Made by a program: the position numbers and the translations under genes
Part shown: positions 30,426 to 39,247 of the stretch, piece after piece
Layout of the letters: every line of letters starts with the position of its first letter
Numbering within the stretch: the stretch's first letter is position 1
NCBI GenBank assembly: GCA_947259115.1
Contig: CAMYKS010000010.1
Span: forward strand, 105,236-169,235
Source: an uncultured Desulfobulbaceae bacterium
GTDB lineage: Bacteria; Desulfobacterota; Desulfobulbia; Desulfobulbales; BM004
Length of the DNA stretch: 64,000 nt
Direction: 5' to 3'
Notes under the pieces: model-generated
Databases searched by the model: none
What the model was told of the DNA's origin: nothing
What the model saw: only the letters and a program-made list of their open reading frames with translations

Positions 30426-30440
30426 TGTGACAATGTCACA
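30426..30440. promoter_or_regulatory. Candidate Crp/Fnr-family operator palindrome
   Basis: TGTGACAATGTCACA, perfect 6-3-6 palindrome between a Crp/Fnr regulator and the next gene. Confidence 0.4.
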
Positions 30441-30543
30441 GACGGTTGTGAACTTAAGTCTTATGCTGAGAATAATTCTCAAAAAATGCTACTGAAGGGG
30501 ATACTGGAGTGAAAGGTAGTTCCATGTATTCTTAAGAGTAAAA

Positions 30544-31092
30544 ATGAAAATCAATGGAGGTCTGGATATGAAAAACCTAGCGTACATTTTCATGATTTTT
30601 GGTGCAGTTTTTCTACCTTTAACTGCTGCAGCAGATGAACCCAATGAGTATATGGTTAATCTCGAGTCATTGAATGACTCCGGGGTTACGGGTACCGCCT
30701 GGATTACAGTGACTGACGGCAAGTATCTTACTGTTGAGATTGAAGCAACAGGCTTTGAAGCTGGCAAACTGCATCCACAGCACATCCATGGTCTGCAAAA
30801 ACCGCCGGCAAAAAATTCAACCTGCCCGACCCCTGAAGCAGATGCTGATGGCGATGGCATTGTGAGTGTTGGGGAAGGACTGCCATACTACGGTCCCATT
30901 ATCCTGCCTCTTATGCCATTCGACCTGGTCGAGGATGATGGCAGCCTGAGCTATTATGCAACATTTACAATCCGTCCCAATGAGTTCCAGCCTCTGCACA
31001 AGAGGACAGTAGTGCTGCATGGCTTGACAATAGATGGGACATATGTTCCAAGCACGCCGGTCGCTTGTGGTGAGATATTTGAAGTAGAATAA
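30544..31092 (+). CDS. Secreted protein, CHRD-like
   Basis: Signal peptide (MKNLAYIFMIFGAVFLPLTAAADE); HPQHIHGLQKP... SYYATFTIRPNEFQPLHKRTVVLHGLTIDG. Confidence 0.65.
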   Translation: MKINGGLDMKNLAYIFMIFGAVFLPLTAAADEPNEYMVNLESLNDSGVTGTAWITVTDGKYLTVEIEATGFEAGKLHPQHIHGLQKPPAKNSTCPTPEADADGDGIVSVGEGLPYYGPIILPLMPFDLVEDDGSLSYYATFTIRPNEFQPLHKRTVVLHGLTIDGTYVPSTPVACGEIFEVE

Positions 31093-31328
31093 AAAATGCC
31101 CCGCTCCAGCTGCTCCCGCCTTGCAGCATAAGATACAGGTGGGTTCAGCTGGGCCTCCGCCTATGTGGTGAGTCGAGAATGTGGGTAATTGCAGTGATAT
31201 ATTCTTCCCAAGTTGATAGCATTCTGCTGGAATGAATAATTCATATTATGATCTTTTCATTGGTGTAAATTTACACGAATACAAACATCTTTTATTTTAA
31301 AATTAAGACGCTTTAAGAGGAGAGCGGA

Positions 31329-31481
31329 ATGGGTTACTCTTCAACGTTTGCTGTGGTCCGACCCGATACCGGCATACTCACATACACTCAGTCTATACCC
31401 GGCGTAAAAATAGTTGAGATTGAGAATGTCACCAATTACAATCAAATAAAAATTTACAGGTACAATCGAATATATATCTGA
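31329..31481 (+). CDS. Candidate small ORF (50 aa), not in ORF track
   Basis: SD-like aagaggagagcgga before ATG; MGYSSTFAVVRPDTGILTYTQSIPGVKIVEIENVTNYNQIKIYRYNRIYI*; ends 12 nt before the next start. Confidence 0.35.
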   Translation: MGYSSTFAVVRPDTGILTYTQSIPGVKIVEIENVTNYNQIKIYRYNRIYI

Positions 31482-31492
31482 GGGAGGTTCAC

Positions 31493-33166
31493 ATGAAAGC
31501 CTTACAACAAGCTTGGTTCACCTTTGCCGTTGGTCTTTGCTTTTTACTGCCGGGGTTCGCGTCAGCACAAGTGCCCACATACGGTGTTGAGTACATGGGG
31601 CCGGGCTACGGCACCATGAATAACGCAGGGGTCGTTATCGGCAACGAAAGCGCCGTGTATCCAGGCACACCCTGGGTTAATGACGGCACAGGGCTTCAGT
31701 ACCTGCCGCTCCCTGTGATTGCAGTTGCGGGAAGTGTTGCAGACATCAACGATGCAGGTGTCATTGTTGGAGCAATAGATACCGATGATGACTTCATAAA
31801 TGATATCCCGGTAAAATGGACTCCAAACGGACAAGGAGGATATGTCGTTGAGCTGCTGCCACTTGCCGGATCCGCCCTCAGGGGGCATGCGGTCGCGATC
31901 AATAACAATGGTGTGATCCTCGCGTCGGGACTTGCTATCGGTTCTTTGCCTACGTACACAGCATACGTCATCGATGGTGAGACCATTACACATGTGGGTC
32001 TATCGAATCCGATGGATATCAATGACAACGGGATTATTCTGACAAACAATCAGCTCTATGATTACTATAGTGCAACATCTTTAGGATTCGATTCGTTGCC
32101 GGCTGGTATGCCTCAGGGCTATCTCTATCCCGCATCGATCAATAATTTTGATGAAGTCATCGTTAATATCCTGACCACGATTATCGGTTATACGCGATAC
32201 CATGCAATTGGAATCTACACCGTCGGTGTCGGATGGGATCTCTTCATGGATGTACAAACGATATATTCAGCAGGAAGCATTAACGATAATGGAGATGTAA
32301 CCCTGCATCACGTAAATTCGGGGTGTGGACTCGTCTACCTTAATGAACTGGGATACTACTGTCCGGCATCGTTGCTTGACGACGGTTCGTTTGACTGGGC
32401 TGTCAGCGGCGCGTCAGTCATTGCAAATGACAGAACTATACTCGCGCGCGGTGGCAATAGCGGTACATCGCAGTATGGACTGGTTCGACTGACGGCGATG
32501 GGTGATCTGTCGGCACCTGATGCACCGTTCAATCTTGTTGCAACTCCCCATGAGCCGACGTGGCAACAACCATTCAACACGATCGATCTCTCATGGGATC
32601 CTGCGGACACACGTACGAAGAGTTACATTCTGGAGCGGAAAGGACCGGCTGACTTTGATTTCGTAGAGCTTAAGACACTGACAAACGACTTTTATCGTGA
32701 TGGAGATATCTTTGGTGGCGAAATATATGACTATCGTGTCATTGCGGTTGGACTCGCCGGAAATTCAGTGCCATCTGCGGTAGCTTCTGCTGTTGCACCG
32801 ATGCTTGCGGACAGTGAGGCACCTAATGTTGAAATTGTAGCACCACTTGACGGGGATAGAGTCTCGGGAGTGGTTCAAGTGGAAGTTGCTGCCTCGGACA
32901 ACGTCGCAATCTGGTATATTATAGTTACCGCCAGCGGCATGGATTGCCGGACTTATAATCAGGAAACAGCAAACTGCACGTGGAACACAAAAGATCTTCC
33001 GGCCGGAGACTATACCATAAATGCACTTGCAGTAGATACGCTTAGCAACTATACAAACACCTCCGTTACCGTTACTGTTGAGGAAACGGTCAAGGGTGGA
33101 GGGAAGGACAAATCCGATAACGGAAACGATGGTGCAGGAAACGGTAAAGGGAAAAGAAACAAGTAA
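31493..33166 (+). CDS. Secreted HAF-repeat protein with C-terminal Fn3/Ig-like domains and Lys/Gly/Asn-rich tail
   Basis: Signal peptide; repeats such as INDAGVIVGA, INNNGVILAS, INDNGIILTN, INDNGDVTLH; LDGDRVSGVVQVEVAASDN Ig-like; SD gagggaggtt. Confidence 0.8.
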   Translation: MKALQQAWFTFAVGLCFLLPGFASAQVPTYGVEYMGPGYGTMNNAGVVIGNESAVYPGTPWVNDGTGLQYLPLPVIAVAGSVADINDAGVIVGAIDTDDDFINDIPVKWTPNGQGGYVVELLPLAGSALRGHAVAINNNGVILASGLAIGSLPTYTAYVIDGETITHVGLSNPMDINDNGIILTNNQLYDYYSATSLGFDSLPAGMPQGYLYPASINNFDEVIVNILTTIIGYTRYHAIGIYTVGVGWDLFMDVQTIYSAGSINDNGDVTLHHVNSGCGLVYLNELGYYCPASLLDDGSFDWAVSGASVIANDRTILARGGNSGTSQYGLVRLTAMGDLSAPDAPFNLVATPHEPTWQQPFNTIDLSWDPADTRTKSYILERKGPADFDFVELKTLTNDFYRDGDIFGGEIYDYRVIAVGLAGNSVPSAVASAVAPMLADSEAPNVEIVAPLDGDRVSGVVQVEVAASDNVAIWYIIVTASGMDCRTYNQETANCTWNTKDLPAGDYTINALAVDTLSNYTNTSVTVTVEETVKGGGKDKSDNGNDGAGNGKGKRNK

Positions 33167-33251
33167 ATCATGCATCTATTCATAATTATGATGATGGACC
33201 TCGTGTAGCATTCTTAAATTGTTAAGATATACACTTGAAAATGGACACAAT

Positions 33252-33289
33252 AAAAGGCCCCTCCTAAAGACATCGGGAAGGGCCTTTTT
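33252..33289. terminator. Rho-independent, possibly bidirectional terminator
   Basis: aaaaggcccctcc...gggaagggccttttt. Confidence 0.7.
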
Positions 33290-33316
33290 CAATGTGCACT
33301 GATACTACCAGTATTA

Positions 33317-33672
33317 TTATCGCGTCTCTGTGCCTTCATCTCTCATATGTTTTTTTACTGCCTCGATAGGAACTTCTTCTCTAAGGAAGATACCTGCGGC
33401 TAGGGCCGCTTCCACATCGGTCTTTTCAAACACCTCAGTGAAGTGTTCAACCTTTCCGGCACCACCTGAAGCAATGATCGGGATGGAAACACGTTTGCTG
33501 ATGTGTTTCACAAGTTCAATATCAAAACCACTATTGGTAACGTCCTTATCAATAAAGTTCAGCAGGATCTCTCCGGCACCCAGCTTCTCACAAATCTGTA
33601 CCAGCTGCTTGGCGTCGACGCTTCGTCCCTCGCGTCCGCCCTTGACGGTGCACTGATACCAGCAGTTTTTGG
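33317..33672 (-). pseudogene. hisF: hisF 3'-half remnant (imidazole glycerol phosphate synthase cyclase subunit)
   Basis: KNCWYQCTVKGGREGRSVDAKQLVQICEKLGAGEILLNFIDKDVTNSGFDIELVKHISKRVSIPIIASGGAGKVEHFTEVFEKTDVEAALAAGIFLREEVPIEAVKKHMRDEGTETR*; no N-terminal half upstream. Confidence 0.92.
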
Positions 33673-33918
33673 AATGAGAAAAGGAAAGATGATTGTTTCT
33701 AATAAGTTACCTGATTTCTCTTAGGTGGTTTTGAACGTCACCCATCGAGGTCCCAACTGCAGAAGGTAAGTAAAGATATTTTTATCCTATTTAAAATTCT
33801 TTAACTCGGTTGGGATTGAAAATTTGACCCACCAGATACCCAGCTGGGGTGTATTAGAGCAAAGGGTATTGATGCTCAATTTATCAACTAGAAATATTGA
33901 TTGCCGTTGAATCAGATG

Positions 33919-33929
33919 CCACATTGTGG
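33919..33929. promoter_or_regulatory. Palindrome CCACATTGTGG (site 1)
   Basis: Direct reading; ~100 bp upstream of the GGDEF gene. Confidence 0.45.
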
Positions 33930-34026
33930 TATATTTTTAGCCAAACTTAATAAAAATAAAATACAAAAAATTACCAGTAAAGAATATCCCTTTGCACATG
34001 TTTCAATTTTATGAATGTAGAATGAA

Positions 34027-35175
34027 ATGGTTAAAAACAATTTTCTAAGAAAAATTCTTTTTGCATCTTTGGCAATTATTATAATACTGCCGACATATGA
34101 TGTTCTCGTAGCTTATCCTTCATTTGTAAACGCCTTAAAAGAAGATGCAAAAGATGATTCAGTACGTATCGCAACTCTCTTGATTTCCCTGCTTGACCTA
34201 AAAAATGAAAAATTTGATAAGCAATCTCTCCAGGCAAAACAAGATACTATTCAGGCCATAAAAAAAGAATTGAATTTATATAAAATAAAAGCTTTTTCCC
34301 ATGCTGGAGAAAATCTCTTCTCAACGGATCCCGACGATTTAAATCACGTTTATAACAGCAAGGATTTTTTTGAAACCATAGCCACAGGTAACGTATATGT
34401 TGTCTATAAGCGTAAAGGGTCGAAATCTCTTGAGAATAAAGTGATTTATGCCGATGTTGTCGAGACGTATGTGCCAATAATGGATGGTGAGAAACTCCTG
34501 GGTGCCTTTGAAATATATTATGATATTACAAGCAGAAAGGCGCGTCATAATATTCTTAGAAATAAGGCCATCATTTTATTACTTGCAACTGCTTTTGGTC
34601 TTTTTGTTTTAGTTTTGACCACCTCATTCAGAGCCAAAAAATATATGTTGGATCGTGACAAAGTAGAAAATGAGCTACGGGAAATTTCTTTGACCGATTA
34701 GCTGACCGGGCTTTACAACAGACGTGGTTTCAGTACGTTGGCTGAGCAACAGCTGAAAAATGCCAGACGGGAGAAGAAAAAACTGCTGTTTCTGGCTGCT
34801 GACCTGGATAATCTTAAAAAGATCAATGATAATTTTGGTCATCCTGAAGGGGATGCAGTGTTAGCAAATGCTGCAGCTATCTTGAAAAATAGCTGTAGGG
34901 AATCTGATATCGTTGCTAGGCTTGGTGGGGACGAGTTTACTATTCTGACTATGGAGTCACCTGACATGAACTCTGATATTTTAGCCACCCGCATAAAAGC
35001 AAGCATCGAAGAGTTTAACTCCGAAGCATACAAACCTTACAAACTTTCCATTAGTACTGGAATAGTTCTCTACGACCCTGAACATCACCAGAGTATTGAG
35101 GAGCTTTTTTTTACTGCTGACAAGTTGATGTATGATCAGAAAAAAAGTAATTCCAGGGATACCATAATTAATTAG
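34027..35175 (+). pseudogene. Diguanylate cyclase (sensor + GGDEF) interrupted by one in-frame TAG
   Basis: 34027..34701 and 34738..35175 are in the same frame; reads ...LREISLTD*LTGLYNRRGFSTLAEQ...RLGGDEFTIL. TAG at 34699-34701 replaces the residue before LTGLYNRRGF. Confidence 0.85.
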
Positions 35176-35212
35176 ACAAAAGCCCTACTCAGGAAGGGCC
35201 TTAAGAAGGCCG

Positions 35213-35340
35213 CTCCCAGGTCATCGCGAAGAACCTTTTTGTATGCACTCTGATAGTGCCACTATTTATCGCCTCTCGATAACTTTCTCCCTCATGTGAT
35301 CCTTCACCGCCACAATTGGAACCTCTTCCCTGTGTTTTTG
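35213..35340 (-). pseudogene. Second, shorter hisF 3'-tail remnant plus downstream flank
   Basis: QKHREEVPIVAVKDHMREKVIERR* (35266-35340) parallels FLREEVPIEAVKKHMRDEGTETR*; 3' flank also parallels copy 1. Confidence 0.75.
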
Positions 35341-35520
35341 AAATGAAGGGGGGCAGGCTGACATTCTGACTTTCTCAATACCATAAGCCTGGATACCTAT
35401 ATTGATTCTTCCCCTTGATGAATGCGATTATTATTGCCAGTATGAAGGGAAAGCTGAAACTATTGAGATCAAATGCTAGATGGTGGCAAGATAGTTACAC
35501 TATACTTCCCTTCTTTGAAT

Positions 35521-35533
35521 CACCACATTGTGG
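35521..35533. promoter_or_regulatory. Palindrome ACCACATTGTGGT (site 2)
   Basis: Same 11-mer as site 1. Confidence 0.45.
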
Positions 35534-35654
35534 TACTTTTTAATTGATTTTTTGTCTCCATTCTTTATATTTAAATTCTAACATACAATTTAACCTCTCT
35601 TCGGGATTCAAGGAGTATATAACCATGGAAGAGGTTACTCAAAAATGCATATTT

Positions 35655-35700
35655 AAAGTCTCCGGGAGTAAATTTCTCAATCGGAGGCTTTTGTCTTTCT
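35655..35700 (+). terminator. Terminator-like hairpin
   Basis: aaagtctccgggagtaaatttctcaatcggaggcttttgtcttt. Confidence 0.6.
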
Positions 35701-35729
35701 GATAATTGATCAAAAAGGGATGAAGAAAA

Positions 35730-36056
35730 ATGAAAGCAGCATTGTTAATTTTATTAATCATCTTAATGGTTTCCTTCCATGGCGTCACAAGTGCCCAGGC
35801 AGAACCTAGTTGGTTCCCTTTTCAGTATCCGTGCGATACAGAATGGATCGAGGGAGAAAGGTATTATTGTGAAACCATGTATAGTGAAACTGATCTTTTA
35901 TCTGCTGAAGAAGGCGAAAGGTTAAGATATAAAGACAGGCGGTTTTGCAGAATGGAAGGCGGGGCATTTACTGCGATCTTGAGGGGCGGAGATCGAGGCT
36001 ACCTGGCTGATGATGGTGATTATGAGACTATTCATGAATACGGGATTAGTATTTAA
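35730..36056 (+). CDS. Small secreted protein, unknown function
   Basis: Signal peptide MKAALLILLIILMVSFHGVTSAQA; 4 Cys in the mature part. Confidence 0.55.
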   Translation: MKAALLILLIILMVSFHGVTSAQAEPSWFPFQYPCDTEWIEGERYYCETMYSETDLLSAEEGERLRYKDRRFCRMEGGAFTAILRGGDRGYLADDGDYETIHEYGISI

Positions 36057-36230
36057 AAAAACTTGCGACTGTCTTTCCCAAAGCGGATACAAATATCAGT
36101 ACTCTTACTGCTGTCAAAAACTGTACATAACATTCTGTGTGTTTCAATTACCGACTTGTTATGGATGCTATCTACATGAAAAATATTGATATTTTCAAAA
36201 GCTGCTATTGCAATGATACATCCGAAAAAC

Positions 36231-36272
36231 AAAGCCGGAATAGAGAACTCAAAATCTCGATCCGGCTTTTTT
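36231..36272. terminator. Terminator hairpin
   Basis: aaagccggaatagagaactcaaaatctcgatccggctttttt. Confidence 0.75.
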
Positions 36273-36413
36273 GATCTTCTCTACTCTGAATTTTCAATGA
36301 CATCATTTTTCATCATATTACTATAGCCATCATACACCTGGTAGTTCCTTGGTAAGGTTGAAGATTTACTCTTTTGGCAAGACATCTGGACTTTACTATC
36401 ACCTTATCCAACT

Positions 36414-36426
36414 ACCACTATGTGGT
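36414..36426. promoter_or_regulatory. Palindrome ACCACTATGTGGT (site 3)
   Basis: Related to sites 1 and 2. Confidence 0.4.
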
Positions 36427-36565
36427 TTTATGGTTGACACTTTATCCCTTATTTAATATTCATTTATTTATATTCATTTCCATAGGGTTTGAGAGACATT
36501 TTGTGTTTTATAAACTTCTGCGTTGGAATGCTCCAATGGAAGAGTTTATTCTAACTAATTCCCAT

Positions 36566-36618
36566 AAGAGGCCTTCATTGAGATTGCTTAATCTCCCTGG
36601 AGGCCTTTGCTTTTTTTG
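36566..36618 (+). terminator. Terminator hairpin not preceded by a recognisable CDS
   Basis: aagaggccttcattgagattgcttaatctccctggaggcctttgcttttttt. Confidence 0.65.
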
Positions 36619-36820
36619 TAGTCGGCTATAAAAATTAGTGAAGGTAAAAGGAATGGGGAGACTATTTATAGGCCTGAAAGTATTAACTGGTTGAGATCAA
36701 AAATCTATCTTGTCAGGAATCAGGGAGTTTGGTATGGATGCCCCGAATTTTGGCGAGGGCGGAAAAAGCAATTACTTATCACCAATTGCTTCACCGCTAA
36801 CTTAATCAAGGGGGAAGTTC

Positions 36821-38296
36821 ATGGATCAAGGAATCTTTTTTTCAGCTGGAAAGATGAGATCGTTATTTCCGATCTTGGTAACCAAAGCGGTGCGCTGCCC
36901 AGGAATTTTTTGTCTGACATTTCTATTCCAAGCAGCCCTGTTTCTCTGGGCGCCTGTCTTGGCAGCGGCAGACATAGAGGGTAGCAGTGACCACCCCATG
37001 TTGACGAGGTTTCCTGAGACGGAAATTGCGGCCTATAGCCATATGCAATTTGAACGGGCGTGGCGGCCTTTGGCGCCCAGCAAAAGAAAGGGTTTTAGTG
37101 ATGGGGAATGGGTTGAAGGTGGATTCACCTGGATCGTTTACAATGCCCCCGCCAACCGTTCGACGCTCGAAATATATCGTAACTACGAAAAGGCCCTTAC
37201 CGAAGCGGGTTTCAAGATTGATTTTAACTGCAAGAAAGAAGAGTGTGGTTATAAATTTATCAATAAGATGCTGGATATCAGCGGCCGCATGGTTGGGGGC
37301 TCCGAGCGGTGGATCCCGGAAACGGGCCGGTTCCTTTCCGCCAGCCTTGCCAGGGAGGAAGGCGAGGTCTGGGTCAACCTATTGATTCACGAATACACTA
37401 GTGAAGGTGAATCTAGAATTCGTCTCGAAATCATAGAACCAGGCGCTCCCCGCAGGCCCGCCGGACTTAAAGGTAAGGAAGTGGGTAACAAATCCGTCAA
37501 GTATGACGAAGCCAGTATCGCAGCCGCAACATGGACCCGAGATGGTTTTGGCGACGTGCTGGAGCTGGAGGGAGAAATCGAATGGAAAGCAATCCGCTAT
37601 GACTCTTCGGTGTCGGCTTACGAGGCATTTGCCAGCAACAGGAATGGCTATGCTGAAAAAGGTTATCGCGTCCTGTTCGAGTGCCACCTTGCATCTTGTG
37701 GAAACAACTTCATTCGCAGGATTGTAAAACTTAACGGTAATGTTATCGGTGGGGGTGAGCAGTGGTCAAAGGAGTCGGGGCACTATTTGCTGGCGAAGTT
37801 TTCATCACCACGAAAACTAGAATATATCAGTTTATTGACTTATCTCCATCCCAAGGGGCACGCAATTTCACGCACTTTGTCCGTCAAACCTCAGGACATT
37901 GAGTTTGACCTTATCTCCGTGACGGGGGAGACAATGGCCAACGAAATCGACAAGTCCGGCAGAGTTGCGGTATACGGGATTTACTTTGACACAGATAGTG
38001 CGAATATCAAACCAGATTCCGCTAAAACCCTGGCCGAAATCGCGCGACTTTTGAAGTTACGTCCTGATTTAACTCTCTACATAGATGGCCACACCGACGA
38101 CCAGGGTTCAGATGACTACAACCTGGATCTGTCGAAAAAAAGGGCGACTGCGGTGGTGGCTGCTTTAGTTGAACACTATGGAGTTGATTCTGGCAGGCTT
38201 GAACCGCGGGGTTTGGGTGAATCGCAACCAGTCGCTGTCAATGATTCGGAGGAAGGGAGGTCCTGGAACAGGCGGGTAGAACTTGTCGCTAGGTAG
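36821..38296 (+). CDS. OmpA-family protein with DUF4892-like N-terminal region
   Basis: N-terminal hydrophobic signal; C-terminal OmpA: YGIYFDTDSANIKPDSAKTLAEIARLLKLRPDLTLYIDGHTDDQGSDDYNLDLSKKRATAVVAALVEHYGVDSGRLEPRGLGESQPV. Confidence 0.9.
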   Translation: MDQGIFFSAGKMRSLFPILVTKAVRCPGIFCLTFLFQAALFLWAPVLAAADIEGSSDHPMLTRFPETEIAAYSHMQFERAWRPLAPSKRKGFSDGEWVEGGFTWIVYNAPANRSTLEIYRNYEKALTEAGFKIDFNCKKEECGYKFINKMLDISGRMVGGSERWIPETGRFLSASLAREEGEVWVNLLIHEYTSEGESRIRLEIIEPGAPRRPAGLKGKEVGNKSVKYDEASIAAATWTRDGFGDVLELEGEIEWKAIRYDSSVSAYEAFASNRNGYAEKGYRVLFECHLASCGNNFIRRIVKLNGNVIGGGEQWSKESGHYLLAKFSSPRKLEYISLLTYLHPKGHAISRTLSVKPQDIEFDLISVTGETMANEIDKSGRVAVYGIYFDTDSANIKPDSAKTLAEIARLLKLRPDLTLYIDGHTDDQGSDDYNLDLSKKRATAVVAALVEHYGVDSGRLEPRGLGESQPVAVNDSEEGRSWNRRVELVAR

Positions 38297-38479
38297 AATA
38301 CGACTGCAAAATGAGCTATTGAAGCTGAGCTGAAATATTGCTAAAGACAATTGATGACTGCTATCCATTAATACTCGTGAACCATTCTTAAAAAGCTACA
38401 ATGCCCAGTGAATATTTTGATTTCTTCATTCAAGAACATACTTAAATCCGCCTTGCTCCATTGGTAATGGACGAAATAG

Positions 38480-38626
38480 CCCGCATTTTTCATGAACAGT
38501 TTTGAAAAATTAGTTTAAGTATCTGTTTTTGTTGTTTAAATTTTATATTTCCAGTCATTGTCCGATTGCAGTTTGTACCAAGCGACTGAATAGATTTTTT
38601 TCAAAACTGTTCATGAAAAATGCGGG
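38480..38626. mobile_element. MITE-like element copy B (intact, 147 bp)
   Basis: Perfect 30-bp terminal inverted repeats cccgcatttttcatgaacagttttgaaaaa ... tttttcaaaactgttcatgaaaaatgcggg. Confidence 0.9.
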
Positions 38627-38641
38627 GTGGACCAGTTCTTT

Positions 38642-39247
38642 TCAAAAAGGTTGTATAATCTCATAGTGAAGCAGCGCTTCTATTGTTTCAGCCAGAGGCA
38701 GGCCGACCACATTGCTGTATGAACCGTTTATTTTTTCAACCAGCGCGCCACCGCGCCCCTGGATACCGTAGGCCCCGGCTTTATCAAGGGGCTCGCCGGT
38801 GGCCACATAGGCATTGGCCGTCTCTTTGCTGAAAGATGTAAAAAACACCTCGGTACCAATGACCCTGCTGACGGATATATTATCATGCTCCCGGAGCAGG
38901 CTGAAGCCGGTATACACCCTATGCATCTGCCCTGAAAGACGCATGAGCACCGCAAGGGCATCTTTTGCATCATTGGGCTTACCGAGGATATCGCCTTCAT
39001 AAACCACAATGGTATCTGCACCAAGTGCCCAGGCTTCCGGGTGTCTATTGGAAATTTCCATGGCTTTTTCAATGGCCAGCCGCTGCACAAACTCCTCTGG
39101 CGATTCACCCGGCTGCTCCGTTTCGTCAACTTCAGCAGGCAGCACCTCAAAATCCAGCCCGAGATCGTGCAGCATCTCCTTTCTTCTCGGTGAAGCAGAT
39201 GCCAGGATCAAGCGCTGATTGGTCCTGAACAAAATTGCCTGGCTCAC
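38642..39247 (-). CDS. maf: Maf-like nucleoside triphosphate pyrophosphatase
   Basis: LILASASPRRKEMLHDLGLDFEVLPAEVDE; ALGADTIV; GAYGIQGRGGALVEKINGSYSNVVGLPL. Confidence 0.95.
   Translation of the reverse strand: MSQAILFRTNQRLILASASPRRKEMLHDLGLDFEVLPAEVDETEQPGESPEEFVQRLAIEKAMEISNRHPEAWALGADTIVVYEGDILGKPNDAKDALAVLMRLSGQMHRVYTGFSLLREHDNISVSRVIGTEVFFTSFSKETANAYVATGEPLDKAGAYGIQGRGGALVEKINGSYSNVVGLPLAETIEALLHYEIIQPF

Noticed and set aside
35590-36600. Csr/Rsm-type sRNA interpretation of the duplicated modules (atgga in hairpin loops)
   Set aside because: Too few ANGGA motifs in loops to support a CsrA-sponge; kept only as a generic sRNA/leader candidate.
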